A stretch of 64,000 nt of DNA. Source: Crotalaria pallida. Lineage: Eukaryota > Streptophyta > Magnoliopsida > Fabales > Fabaceae. The notes below the pieces were generated by a model. The model saw only the letters and a program-made list of their open reading frames with translations. It did not search any database and was not told where the DNA came from. Positions 8,501 to 20,200 of this stretch are shown here, in pieces; within the stretch, counting starts at the first letter, position 1; each line of letters begins with the position of its first letter. Location of the stretch: assembly GCA_037953625.1 (NCBI GenBank), contig CM075651.1, positions 143,248,501 through 143,312,500 of the forward strand. The letters are read 5' to 3'. A program made the position numbers and the translations under genes.

Positions 8501-11326
8501 ATGATGATGCAATTACTCATAAGATCGGAAAATGACGGTATTCTGTGTCCCATCCCCCAGTACCCTCTGTACTCGGCCTCAATTGCCCTCCATGGTGGCA
8601 CCCTGGTAATGTTTCTCTATAAAAGCACTTAATGCATAATTTAGTTTAGGTCACCATTTAGATTTAATGCATTTTGAAGACTTAGCATGCTTTGGGCCAT
8701 ATTTGAGAAGAAAAACTGGAAGAAAATGGTCTGTAAAACCTGATAGATTTATGTGCTTGATTGGGTAGGAATCACTTGAGACATTGAAAATCTGAGTTTG
8801 AGCTATATCTTTTTGTAGAGTTTGACATTGGTTGGAGTATCCGTTTAACGTTGATGTTTCTGAAGGTACCTTATTATCTGGATGAAGCAACCGGTTGGGG
8901 GTTAGAAGTATCTGAACTCAAGAAGCAATTGGAGGATGCCAAGTCCAAGAGCATCAGCGTCAGAGCTTTAGTTGTTATAAATCCAGGCAATCCAACAGGA
9001 CAGGTGAGTTGCAAAAAACCATGTAGTTTTGATGATACAATAGGGTGCTTGCTAACACTAAACTGATTAAATTCAATATCATGGTTTTTTTGTCATGCCT
9101 CCAGGTTCTTTCTGAAGAAAACCAGCGTGAAATAGTAAAATTTTGCAAACAAGAAGGTCTTGTTCTTTTGGCTGATGAGGTAACCGAGCTGTTTCCGAAA
9201 ATTTTAGATATTAAACCAAATTGATTTTAACCAGGTTTATGAAATGAAAATTATTGAATTGTTTTTAAACTTGCTCTGATGTCAAGAATCAAGATACATG
9301 CTTCACCATACATTGTACAATACACCTGATGCACGGAATTCATTTCTAGGTATATCAAGAAAATGTTTATGTTCCCGAGAAGGAGTTTCACTCGTTGAAG
9401 AAGGTAGCTCGGTCCCTGGGATATGGTGAGAATGATATCCCCCTTGTATCTTTTCAATCTGTATCCAAAGGTAAGTTGGTATAACAATTAATTCAGTATT
9501 TATTATAACAAGACTGTACATGTTGCATACTGAAGGAAGATGCCTTTCTCTTTGGCTTCAGGCTATTATGGGGAGTGCGGAAAGCGAGGAGGCTATATGG
9601 AAGTGACTGGTTTTTCTGCTGAAGTGAGGGAGCAGATATATAAGGTGGCATCTGTGAATCTCTGTTCTAATATCTCTGGCCAAATTCTCGCGAGCTTGGT
9701 CATGAGTCCACCAAAGGTTAATTCTTTGCCTCTAAATGTCAATTTTCTTTTTTGGGGAATATTCCTTTCGTTTGAGGTTAGAAAGAGCATTAAACATGAT
9801 ACTGACCATTATAAGATGGGTACATGAGTGGGGCAACCTAGTAACATCTCAGATGTACATGTAAAAGCAAGCTCTGAATCAGAAGGTATTGGACTCTGAG
9901 AGAAGCATTGTCCTTTGGCAACAATAACTCTATATTGGTCAATGACAATAATGAATTTACTCTAGAATGTCCTTCGGTTTAGTTTGCTTTTAACAACCCA
10001 ATGGCATAGGATATCAAAGCTCCAACTTAAGGTGCGTGGTAACAAACTGATCTGTGAAATGACAAGGCATGTCGTTAGTGGCAGTGCCCATGGGTATTTA
10101 TAAAAGATGATGGTGTAATACAATGACAATGGTACCTTCTAAATTATTCTAAACATATTTACCTGTTCATTAGAGGGGCATGGGATTGGTATAAGAAATC
10201 AGCATTTCAATCATTTTCGTCACTAGCTTGATAATAACTGCATTTCACATTTAACATTCAGTGAATTCAATGGATGTCTGCAGGTTGGAGATGAGTCCTA
10301 TGAGTTATACAGGGCTGAGAAGGAAGCAATTTTATCCTCCCTTGCTAGGCGTGCAAAGGTTAGTTACATGAAAAAACAATTTTTTTATAGGCAAATTTTT
10401 TTTGGCAAGGAGGGGAGAGGGGGGAAATTGTGCAACTGCCAAGATTGAACCCAGGTGCTTGCACTTCATGTCCTGCAGCTTTACCAACTGAGCTACCTAT
10501 TGGGCACAAAATTTTTATGGCTTGGAAAAAACAATTTGACATAGTAAATAGCAAAGGCAACTAAGAATACTGTAACTATGTTTGAGGAATAATGTTTCTA
10601 GATTAGCTTAACTTATTTGTGTACCTTTTTTTTGTTGGTAATCTCACTTCTAAAGTTCATTTTGATTTAATTCTCCAACACCATAAAGTAACCCTACCAT
10701 AGATAGCTATTAGCTACTAAAATATTTACAAATTTTACTACCTTCATTCTCACCAACTAAAAAACCTTTACCAATACTTTTGGTTACTTTTTTTTTTCCT
10801 GATTTATTATCTTGACACAGACACTTGAAGAGGCATTTAACAAATTAGAGGGTGTGACATGCAACAAAGCAGAAGGGGCAATGTATCTGTTTCCCCGCAT
10901 TCGCCTGCCTGAAAAGGCAATCAAGGCAGCTGAAGCTGCAAATAAAGCTCCTGACGCCTTCTATTGTGCACGCTTGTTGAATGCTACAGGAGTAGTTGTC
11001 GTTCCTGGTTCTGGTTTTGGCCAGGTTAGTTTGAGTACCGGTTTATAATAAACTACTAAATGCCTTCCATGATCTATCTATAAATTTATACATATGATTA
11101 TACAAAATTAGTAGCTAAAACTAGGTTGCTTTTTTTTCCTTTCTTTTTTCGTCCTTATGGTTATTATAAACTGATTGTATATTGTTACATTGTTTTCGTG
11201 TCTTGCAAGGTTCCGGGTACCTGGCATTTTAGGTGCACCATACTGCCTCAAGAAGATAAGATTCCGGCCATCGTTTCCCGCTTGACAGAGTTCCATGAAA
11301 AATTCATGGATGAGTTTCGTGACTGA
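5534..11326 (+). CDS. AlaAT: Alanine aminotransferase, mitochondrial-type (15 exons, 530 aa)
   Basis: This PLP enzyme interconverts alanine + 2-oxoglutarate with pyruvate + glutamate. Exons: 5534-5716, 6220-6270, 6752-6802, 7538-7603, 7684-7745, 8141-8219, 8302-8406, 8495-8605, 8866-9003, 9105-9179, 9350-9470, 9562-9716, 10284-10358, 10821-11024, 11210-11326. All have GT/AG junctions and correct phase. Class I/II aminotransferase marks are present: NPGNPTG (about residues 275-281), LADEVY (about 304-309) and SFQSVSKGYYGECGKRGGY, with K347 as the Schiff-base lysine. The protein ends in FMDEFRD, typical of plant AlaAT. The first 41 residues are rich in R, S, H and L with few acids, like a mitochondrial presequence; Met42 (MAPPPSDSS) could start a cytosolic form. 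Length matches the plant family (about 480-545). Introns carry a palindromic MITE and two SINEs. No lesion was seen. Confidence 0.96.
6418..6620. mobile_element. Palindromic MITE in AlaAT intron 2
   Basis: Two arms of about 90 bp are near-perfect inverted copies: the left arm runs ACCTTTTCTTTTCACACC to TTCCGCCTCACATGAGGCGG, and the right arm is its complement. The right arm has a longer G-run (6566-6582). Short CCGCCT hairpins repeat in the centre. T-runs of nine to ten bases flank both ends, so a target duplication may be hidden in them. Confidence 0.7.
6880..7053 (-). mobile_element. Au-type SINE in AlaAT intron 3
   Basis: On the minus strand it reads GCCTTGGCACAACAGTCAGA, then CCATGTGACCCGGACGACCA, then a B-box AAGTTCGAGCC, then AAGGCTGCCTATTATAGACC and CATAGCGCAAGCTT. 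This order matches the plant Au SINE family (established family). It is diverged and no clean target duplication was seen. Confidence 0.7.
10383..10524 (-). mobile_element. tRNA-derived SINE in AlaAT intron 13
   Basis: On the minus strand it has an A-box (TAGCTCAGTTGGTAAAGC) and a B-box (GGGTTCAATCTTGG) with tRNA-like spacing, and ends in an A/T-rich tail. A perfect 13-bp target duplication, GAAAAAACAATTT, lies at 10370-10382 and 10525-10537, so insertion was fairly recent. Confidence 0.85.
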
Positions 11327-11400
11327 GCATTCCTGGTTATGAGTTTTACTCATCAGTTTTAAGGATAGCCTATTGAGGTTTCATATGGATTTTGTGGAAA

Positions 11401-11406
11401 AATAAA
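11401..11406 (+). terminator. Polyadenylation signal of AlaAT
   Basis: AATAAA lies about 75 bases after the stop codon and is followed by a T-rich stretch. This fits a short plant 3' UTR. Confidence 0.5.
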
Positions 11407-11645
11407 ATAGCCTCTCTATTGTTTTTGGATGAATACTATTGTTGTTGATTCAACATATAAAATTGCATTTTGAATATGCAAGACGTGGAAGGAGATTTTT
11501 TTTTATCTCCTCCATTAGTATCGCTACTCTAAGGTAATCGCTAAGAAACCCAAAAAAAATGTTTGCTTATTTCATTAAGCTCACAACTTTACAACACAAA
11601 GTTTGCTAATCAGAGCTTCTTAATTGTTTCCCTCGAATAATACAT

Positions 11646-11652
<7 letters not shown>

Positions 11653-11697
<45 letters not shown>

Positions 11698-11698
11698 G

Positions 11699-11732
<34 letters not shown>

Positions 11733-11758
11733 TGTATGTATGTATGTATGTATGTATG
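11653..11758. repeat. Compound microsatellite (TA)n then (TATG)n
   Basis: About 20 TA units (11653-11692) are followed by about 13 TATG units up to 11758. The open frame translated across it (IYIY, MYVC repeats) is not a gene. Confidence 0.95.
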
Positions 11759-11771
11759 AGAAAAAGGAGAA

Positions 11772-11902
11772 TGCACCGACAGTGTAAAAGATTTTACACC
11801 ATGAGTGCATCATTCATCCATTTATTTATGGTCGTTGACTTTTAGATTAAAGTAATACAAATGAATGGTGGATGAACGATTGATGGTGTAAAGAATTTTA
11901 CT
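11772..11902. mobile_element. GTGTAAAA-type MITE, copy 1
   Basis: The ends read TGCACCGACAGTGTAAAAG and GATGGTGTAAAGAATTTTAC. The core holds GGTCGTTGACTTTTAGATTA and CAAATGAATGGTGGATGAAC. The same core recurs at 17583-17714 and 20333-20500, which defines a small foldback family in this window. Confidence 0.65.
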
Positions 11903-12744
11903 GGCTATTTGTTGGTCAAAACCTGCACGTTCCGGATTTAATAATATTTTTAATAATATTTGTGGAACATAATATTCCTATGTTCAAACTTCTTTTTCCA
12001 AACTATATCTTCATTTATTTTCTTTGATTCTTGATTCAATTAGTGTTTTAATTCCAAGGTTTCACTCGATTTTCAAGTAGGTCCCCAAAATTAAAAAAAG
12101 CTTTAAACTAATTTCCTACGTATAAAAAAAAATGTTAACATTTCGAGTTTCAAGAATTTTTTTTTCCCTTCATATACCCATACCTTATTATCATGGTATA
12201 CGTTTTAAGATTTGTGGATGCCAAATATCTTAAAGGTCAAATCTTCCATTTTTAGGAAGAATATTTCCAAGAAGGATAACTATGATTAGTTCTATGCTTG
12301 TAAGATGAAAAAATATCTTTGACTGAAAAAAACAAGAGAGTAAATATATGTTTTGATCTCTATTTGATTCTTGAAAATGAAAAAATAACAAAGAAAAATT
12401 AAACTGGTTATCAAAAATCTAAAATATGAAAGTAGGGACTAAAGTGTCTCAAACATTTAACTTGAAATTCAAAACGACTAGTTTGATTCTCATCTTATAT
12501 TTTTGAAGACCAAACTGAATTTGAGAAATTTTGTTAACACTTGATTTTTTATTACTCACATCTAGTAGGTTAAGCCATCCATTTTTTTTTCATACGATCG
12601 AATGAGTTATCTGATTTTGTTTACACAATCAATTGTATCATCTAGACAAATATGAGTAGGGAATCAAGATATTTTTTTAACATTCACTAATTTATTACTC
12701 ACATCAAAAATTTTTAAGACATTTGTTTTACATTTTAAAAAATA

Positions 12745-13133
12745 GGAGGGATCCGTTTACACCAAGTTAAATTACACCAATTCTTACACCGCTCATAACT
12801 CTTACACCAAGTGAAATTTAATAGAATGAACCATTGGATTGAAAGTTTTTATCTTGTAGATCGTCTATGTCAAATTTTATAAAAATCCAAAATCATTTAG
12901 TACTTCAATTATATACGTCAAAATTAACGAAATATATGTCTTAAAAATATATGAAAATGGAGCTATTTGAATATATATTCAATGATGTCCAAATTTTCTC
13001 AAATTTGACACAAATGATCTAGATGACATACAGTTATTATTCAACGGATGGATTAGTGAAATTCACGTTATATAAAAAGTTATGAATGGTATAAGAGTTG
13101 GTGTAATTTAACTTGGTGTAAACGGATCCCTCC
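12745..13133. mobile_element. MITE with GGAGGGATCCGTTTACACC inverted ends
   Basis: The first 40 bases (GGAGGGATCCGTTTACACC, then AAGTTAAATTACACCAA) reappear inverted at the right end (TTGGTGTAATTTAACTTGG, then TGTAAACGGATCCCTCC). The element is 389 bp with no coding content. The flanks are A/T-rich and a target duplication is uncertain. Confidence 0.75.
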
Positions 13134-14172
13134 TCTTAAAAAATATACCTACTTCCTAATTTAAAACTTTTTTTCTCCATCCTCTTTTATTTTTACTTAC
13201 ACCCAACACTCATACTTACACCTACATCTACATAGTCATTTTTAATCTCTCACTTAGCTGCACCAAATAATGGAAACATACACGACACCAGGATTGATTC
13301 TCAATTCTAGTCATGGGGTTCTTGCTTACCAAATAATGGAAACACGACACCTAGTGAGCGACTTAACAAAGTGACGGCGATGCTGAGTTCAAAATTCAGA
13401 AACAAATTGCAAATATTAGTCTCCTACAAACTAGTAGTATATATGACTGTCCTCCTTGTTAGGCAGAGCCCCTTGTTTTGTATGATGATATTCAGGGTAT
13501 TCATTCCCTCACTCTAATGGACCTTTAGTTGGGCCTTTGCTCTATGTAAAGTGTGTTTTTAGCTTGGTACACTTTAGCATAGTGTACCACTTTTTAGTAG
13601 ACAAAAAGACCCCGAAATTTTAAAAAGACATAGTTTTAACCACAAGGATATTTTAATAATTTCTCATTTTTAAAAATTTAAAAAAAAATAAAAAAATTGA
13701 AACACCCCAAACCCTATCTTCCCTCTCTCTCATCCCTCATTTCTCAAAGCTCTCTTCTCTCTCATCTCTCACTCTAACCTCCTTCTCTCTTCTCTCCTCC
13801 ACCCACCGCCGCCGTCAACCGTCGCCGCTCCGCCAGCCACCCCGACGCCAACAGCGGCCAGGACCCAAAGCCCCACCCTCAACCAACACCGTGACTCGCG
13901 AGCAGCCCTGCGACCCGCGACCCCGACGGCAACGACCCACCACCCGCGAGCAGCCCCACCCACGACAGCCACCACCCACCAGCAGCTCTTGGGTGAGTAT
14001 AAATGGTTGTAAAAACAAGTGCAGTAGGTGCTTGTTAAAATGCTTCCAACAATCATTGACAGCAAGCATACAAGGTGTTTGTAAAAATGCTTATGGCTGT
14101 GCACATACTGTAACTTGTACATAAACCATATATACCAATGAAAGAAGAATTTTCTAATGGATGTGCACATAC

Positions 14173-14808
14173 TAGGGGTGAGCATGGGACAGGTTGGGAC
14201 GGGTTGGGCTTGTCCCTCACCCGTCTTGAAATGTTGCTCGGGTCAATTTTTCAACCCGAACCCGTCCCTAATTGGAGAGGGACAAGATAAGGACGGGTCC
14301 AAAATAGGACGGGTCCTAATAGGGACGGGTCCGGGTTCACCCGGAGGATGAATCAATCACATAAAAAAAATCTCAAACCATTCAAATTTTGAAATTTTCG
14401 AAAACTTTCTAAAATTCGATAACTGATCACATGAAGTATACAATAATTTCATTATTATCATACATTATTTCACATGAAATATACTATAATTTCATTATTA
14501 TCATACTCAAGTGTGTGCGGCGGTAAGTGAGAGCCAAGGTATTATCATACATTCAGACCTAGGATAGTAATATTTTGACTAAAAACACTAATACATAATA
14601 ATAAAATAATAAATAAATATAATATAATAAATTCCGGGCCAGGTCGGGTGACCCGGGCATCAACCCGTACCCGTCCCGACCCGGGATGGGTTTGTCCCTT
14701 TTTGAAACGGGTCTGTCCCTCCACATGTGCGCGGACGGGTTTAACCCGGCCCGAACCCACCGGGTTGGGGACAGGTCTCTGGGCCGGGTCGGGTCATGCT
14801 CACCCCTA
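14173..14808. mobile_element. hAT-type MITE nested in the left arm
   Basis: The terminal inverted repeats are TAGGGGTGAGCATG and CATG(n)CTCACCCCTA. The perfect 8-bp target duplication GCACATAC lies at 14165-14172 and 14809-14816. The right arm of the surrounding palindrome keeps the uninterrupted site (GTGCACATACTTAGCAAG, read on the minus strand near 15930), which proves insertion and exact ends. The 636-bp body is rich in short GGGACGGGT and complementary words near both ends, as expected for hAT transposase binding sites. It has no transposase. The open frame at 14157-14351 is part of these repeats. Confidence 0.92.
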
Positions 14809-15159
14809 GCACATACTTAGCAAGTTTTATTATGTACTTATATTTTGTACGTTCGATATTTAAATGGTGCATCATAGAATCCAACCATAAAGGGAAGTGA
14901 CCATTTAGATTGATTTTTAAAAATAGAAACTACTCTTTTTCATGTAATGTATGTACTTGTTTATGTGATCTTGCTTGTATTGTCATGCTATATGTGTTTG
15001 TCTCATTGCTTTTTAGATGTTTGATTGTATTATGTTTTATTTTTATGCGAATTATTATGGCTGTGTGTCTGTGACAAACCAAATTGCTGCTCCTACACAA
15101 GTAATCAATTTACATTTTTTCAGGTTGATCTTTTTTCTTGAATGAAACTTATGGTCCTC

Positions 15160-15385
15160 TCATTTCTGGATATTGATTTTTTTTTGCCTTTCTCATTTTA
15201 ATATGTAGCTGTGATGTTCTGGATATTGATTTTTTTTTTGCCTTTCTCATTTTAATATGTAGCTGTGATGAAAATGCTTTTTCATTTTAATATGTAGCTG
15301 TGATGTTCTGGATATTCATTTTTTTTTTTTTTGCCTTTCTCATTTTAATATGTAGCTGTGATGAAAATGCTTTTTTTTTTTTCAA
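15160..15385. repeat. Tandem repeat in the palindrome spacer
   Basis: TTCTGGATATTGATTTTTTT followed by GCCTTTCTCATTTTAATATG and TAGCTGTGATG is repeated three to four times with unit lengths of about 55-75 bp. Some units have GAAAATGCTTTT added. It lies wholly between the two arms. Confidence 0.85.
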
Positions 15386-16552
15386 AAAAGAAATGATTAA
15401 CTAACATATCCTTCATAAGTTAAAACCATGGTTGCCTAGCTTATGAATTTTAGCATAGCTTCCAGATCCTTGACAATATAACTTGATCATTTTTTTCTCA
15501 GCAATGTGATCAATTTCAGTAGTGAATATGTTTGATAGCGTCACCTAAGTAAATGTGATCAATTTTATTATGTTTTATAAAACGAGACCATAAGTTTCAT
15601 TCAAGAAAAAAGATCAACCTGAAAAAATGTAAATTGATTACTTGTGTAGGAGCAGCAATTTGGTTTGTCACAGACACACAGCCATAATAATCCGCATAAA
15701 AATAAAACATAATACAATCAAACATCTAAAAAGCAATGAGACAAACACATATAGCATGACAATACAAGCAAGATCACATAAACAAGTACATACATTACAT
15801 GAAAAAGAGTAGTTTCTATTTTTAAAAATCAGTCTAAATGGTCACTTTCCTCTATGGTTGGATTCTATGATGCACCATTTAAATATCGAAGGTACAAAAT
15901 ATAAGTACATAATAAAACTTGCTAAGTATGTGCACATCCATTAGAAAATTCTTCTTTCATTGGTATATATGGTTTATGTACAAGTTACAGTATGTGCACA
16001 GCCATAAGCATTTTTACAAACACCTTGTATGCTTGCTGTCAATGATTGTTGGAAGCATTTTAACAAGCACCTACTGCACTTGTTTTTACAAGCATTTATA
16101 CTCACCCAAGAGCTGCTGGTGGGTGGTGGCTGTCGTGGGTGGGGCTGCTCGCGGGTGGTGGGTCGTTGCCGTCGGGGTCGCGAGTCGCAGGGCTGCTCGC
16201 GGGTCACGGTGTTGGTTGAGGGTGGGGCTTCGGGTCCTGGCCGCTGTTGGCGTCGGGGTGGCTGGCGGAGCGGCGGCGGTTGACGACGGCGGTGGGTGGA
16301 GGAGAGAAGGAGGTTAGAGTGAGAGATGAGAGAGAAGAGAGCTTTGAGAAATGAGGGATGAGAGAGGGAAGATAGGGTTTGGGGTGTTTCGGTTTTTTTT
16401 TTTTAATTTTTAAAAATGAGAAATTATTAAAATATCCTTGTGGTTAAAACTATGTCTTTTTAAAATTTTGGGGTCTTTTTGTCTACTAAAAAGTGGTACA
16501 CTATGCTAAAGTGTACCAACTAAAAACACACTTTACATAGGTTAGCAATCCC

Positions 16553-16555
<3 letters not shown>

Positions 16556-16578
<23 letters not shown>
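16556..16578. repeat. (TA)n microsatellite
   Basis: About 11 TA units lie just outside the right end of the giant inverted repeat. Confidence 0.9.
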
Positions 16579-16583
<5 letters not shown>

Positions 16584-17256
16584 ACCACAACCATATTATA
16601 CATGCAAAAATTTTAAGAGATGAAATAAGTTTGGTTAAATTGCAGTTTTGGTATGTCGATCAATTTGATAAATTTAGTCCTTTTATTTTAATTTTTTAAT
16701 TGTCAATTTGTGGCGATTTCAGTCATTCCATGTCTAACACAAGAACATATGTCATAAATCGACAATTATTGAACTAAATTCTCCAAATTAAAAATAGATA
16801 GACTTTGTTTGTTAAATGGGCAAAATTGGAGGACAGAAATGCAATTAAGTCAATAAGTTTTCACTAAAAACCGATGAAATAAATTCTCCATTTTACCCTT
16901 GGAGCTTCTCCGCCACTCCCACTAAACCAGCGCCGTCCATGTTGCCGACAACCACTGAGCACAGCTTCCCTCCTACCTTGGTTTCACTTCAATCATGAAA
17001 AGCTCCATCATATAATATAAAGCTTCAAACTTTTAGTTCCGGATGTCCCCAAATAACCGGTTTCGAACCACTCTCACAAACCAATTCGGTTCCTTTATAT
17101 CTTAAAAAAAATTAAAAAAAAAAAAATTCGGTTCCTTTATAAAAGTTTTAGTATTAATTGCCACAAAACTTTTGTGGCTAAAACCTCAAGCTTTCACCTT
17201 TTCATTTGACTCTCTACCCCATAACCTACCTGCTTTATCACTAGAAAGCAGCAACC

Positions 17257-20200
17257 ATGGATGGTATGTGATTCCATTACACACTTATTTCTTGTTATTG
17301 AAAAAATTTTGAAACTTTGTCTTATAAATTTTTTTTGAAACTCTGTTTGCATCTGGAAATTGCTGCTTGCATCTATTAGATGGCCCTTTCGGATAGTGCA
17401 AAGTTTCGGAGCCTATCCAAAAATGAAAAAAAAAATAGTAAAATTGTCGGATAGCCTATTAGAAAATTTGTATGTGTGCACATAGAAGTTCAGAAAAAAA
17501 AATTTAATGTTAATATGTTAAGTTGTTTTGGTTCTGTTGGGCTTCAAAGTAGCTTATACTATTCTATTATGAGAAAATGGATGGTGCACCGACGGTTAGA
17601 AGCATTTTTACACTGTCAATGCATCATCCACCATTCATGTGCTATTGAGCATTAACTCTTGATTAAAAGTAAAACAGATGAGTGGTGGACGATGAAGCGA
17701 CGGTGTAAAAAACGTTATTTATTTATTTATTTTATTGTTTGAATTGCACTAGTCAAATCAATATGGAAGGGTTTGGGTTCAAATATTGCAAATCACATAA
17801 TGTGATGAATATTTTGTGTGGTTTTCAGTTGATTCACAGCCTACTATGGAAGAAACAATTTTGGTCGGGGATGATCTGATGACAGGTCCCCCATCGCCTG
17901 TTGTGCCGCCTGAAATAGCTTCCCACGTGCTCCAGGGTGTTGATTTGTGTGATGGAATTCTCAGGAATATGTTTTTGTGTTAGTCTTTCCTTTTTTGTCC
18001 TGTTAATCAAGTTGATGTAGCTTTTCTTTTGTTAAATTGCATGATAAGGCGAAGTGGCGACACAGATTTAATCAGAATTAACAAGTTGTTGCGTTGTTTG
18101 AGTAACAGGAATCAAGAACTTTGGTTCTTGGTAGTTTGTTGAACTAAAGTGGAGTTAAATCCGAGTAAATAAAATTGAGTCTGTTTGGTAACACCAAAAA
18201 GGAGATTATAAGCTAAACAAGTGACATGTTGGTGTTTAGTAAAGGAGCTTAGTTCAATAACCTATGAACTTATAAACTTCTATTTGATAAGCTACTTGAG
18301 GTAGCTTGTGGGCTTATAAGCTAGGGGCTTATTTTATTTTACACCTATCAGTTGGCTTAACAACTAATCTTACTTGTCCCTTCTGATTCTATCAATTAGC
18401 TTATCAGTTCCAACTTTCTGTTCCTAGCTTATAAGCTTTCATCTAGCTTATAATCTTTCATCTAGCTGATAAGCCTTCAGCTAGTTGTGCCCAACAGAAC
18501 CTGAGTTAACACATTCAGGCATTGACCTTCATAACTAACATTGGTTGGGTCTGACCTGACCGGAGAGGTGAAAGTAGGAAACTTAAATAAGGTTCAATCC
18601 ACTGATAATTGATAAGTGTACGTGATTTTTTTTGTTTGTTTCAAAGGATCATTAGATATCTGTTCTTTTCTGAATATTTTATTAGCTTCATTTAAATTGC
18701 ACAGGTTTGCAAATCAATGACATTGAGCCATTCTGTCAAGACGAGATTGCTCTGTATAAACAATGTTCTGAAAGAAGGGTGAGATCATTGTTATCCGTTA
18801 TTACAGACATACTTTTCTTTGTTGTTTATTCCTCCTCCTTCCCTCTCTTCCATTTTTCTGCTTCTATTTATATATTACCTTCATTTTAATGCTCTTAACA
18901 TATGCGCAATGTTTACTTTCTGTTAATATTTGGATTTTGGGATGAAGAATTAGGAAGTACAACTCAATTTTTTATATCTACCATCTGTTCTTAAGTTTGA
19001 TTTTTTTTCATTTGAAATCTAAATTGCAGGACAAGGAGATAAGGAAGCGTCTTCAAGACAGTGAATCCAAATTGGGTTTGTCAATGCCTTTAGATAAAGC
19101 CAAAGAGAGGGCTGCTCAGCTTGAGGCAGAAGTTACATCATTGGAGAGGTATATTCAAATAATCATTATGAGGTCTATGTTTAGAAATTTGCCTATAGTG
19201 TTTTTTTTTTTTCTATTTCTAGGAACCTTAGCAAGTCCTCTTAGTCAAAACCCTTTTTGCAAATTGGGAGTTCAAAAGCCACCCCCAATTGCAAGGGATG
19301 AATAGTTGTTCTTCTTATTTGCCATCTGGACTACTGATGAATAAAATAAAATCAAAATTCAGGACCTAAGAGTTTTGTTTTATACTTTCAAACTAGCCAC
19401 CAGTGTATAGACCTTACTTTCTTGAGGTTTGCTATGAGTTTGAACAAAGTAGATTTTGCTTGGGTATCAATGCCCTTGGATTGCCTTATGTTCTTCAAAA
19501 TTCTGTTTGCTGACATTTTGTTTGTGTGTCACTTTGGCATTCACACCAATTATTTGATGCATGGCTATATGAATATCACATGGAAACTTTCAATCTCTGG
19601 ATGTCTTATTATCTTTGTTTCGCATATAAAGGCGCCTGATTCTTGCTAGTGGAGTTGAGGGCATGGAAGGTTTCCGCCAAAGATGGAGCTTGCATGGCCG
19701 CCTTACTGATACCAAGTAAGGTTTATAATAATCCACAGTTTTGTTTTTGTGAAGCATAGTTTGATTTGAAATATCTTACCTTCTCCCCCAAATGGCTATT
19801 CATGAATCATGACAAGTCTCCATTCTTTTGTGATAACTAAAGCATATTAGTCTTCTAAATATACATGCTGGTGTTATTGGCTATATAGGGGTTTGGTCTT
19901 ATGAATCTTTTGGCAGTTCAGTTGCTATATCCACACAGAATATTTGCTATCAGCCATTATTCCTTTAGTTTTAAATATACTGGACCTGCCTTTACAGTAT
20001 AGCTACCTATGAAGCGCAGGTACTCCAAAAATGGAAAAATATCCGTGTCGTGTCCAATACCAATACGCGTACGATATTTCCCGATACGTGTCTCAAAAGT
20101 ATCCAATTATTATTTATTTAATTTTAATTATTTTTTTAAAATAATTTTAGGATACTTCTCAGATACTTCCCGATACTCCGTGATACTTTTTCGATACTTC

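Larger units (their letters stand above)
13542..16540. repeat. Giant inverted repeat, arms about 0.96 kb, spacer 429 bp
   Basis: The left arm is 13542-15156, interrupted by an hAT-type MITE. The right arm is 15586-16540. They are complementary over nearly their whole length with few differences. Both outer ends start CTATGTAAAGTGTGTTTTTA and then TTGGTACACTTTAGCATAG, which contains its own small palindrome (GGTACACT...AGTGTACC). Each arm holds a CT-rich stretch followed by about 200 bp of GC-rich sequence (CCGCCGCCGTC...) ending in CTCTTGG/gtgagt, like a 5' UTR plus first exon of a plant gene. No target duplication was found at the outer ends, so it may be a foldback element with captured sequence or an inverted duplication. 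The long open frames in the GC-rich parts (13769-14185, 15919-16317) appear as shadows of each other on opposite strands and have no recognised domain. Confidence 0.85.

Noticed and set aside
10426..10510. Possible functional tRNA gene on the minus strand (TAGCTCAGTTGGTAAAGC)
   Set aside because: A- and B-boxes are present, but there is no closed acceptor stem, and target duplications show it is a SINE.
11624..11845. 73-codon frame with IYIY and MYVC repeats
   Set aside because: Translation of a TA and TATG microsatellite.
13769..14185. 138-codon open frame on the minus strand, and its mirror at 15919-16317
   Set aside because: Both lie in the arms of the inverted repeat, are low-complexity G/V/A/R-rich and have no domain. 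They are the same sequence read twice.
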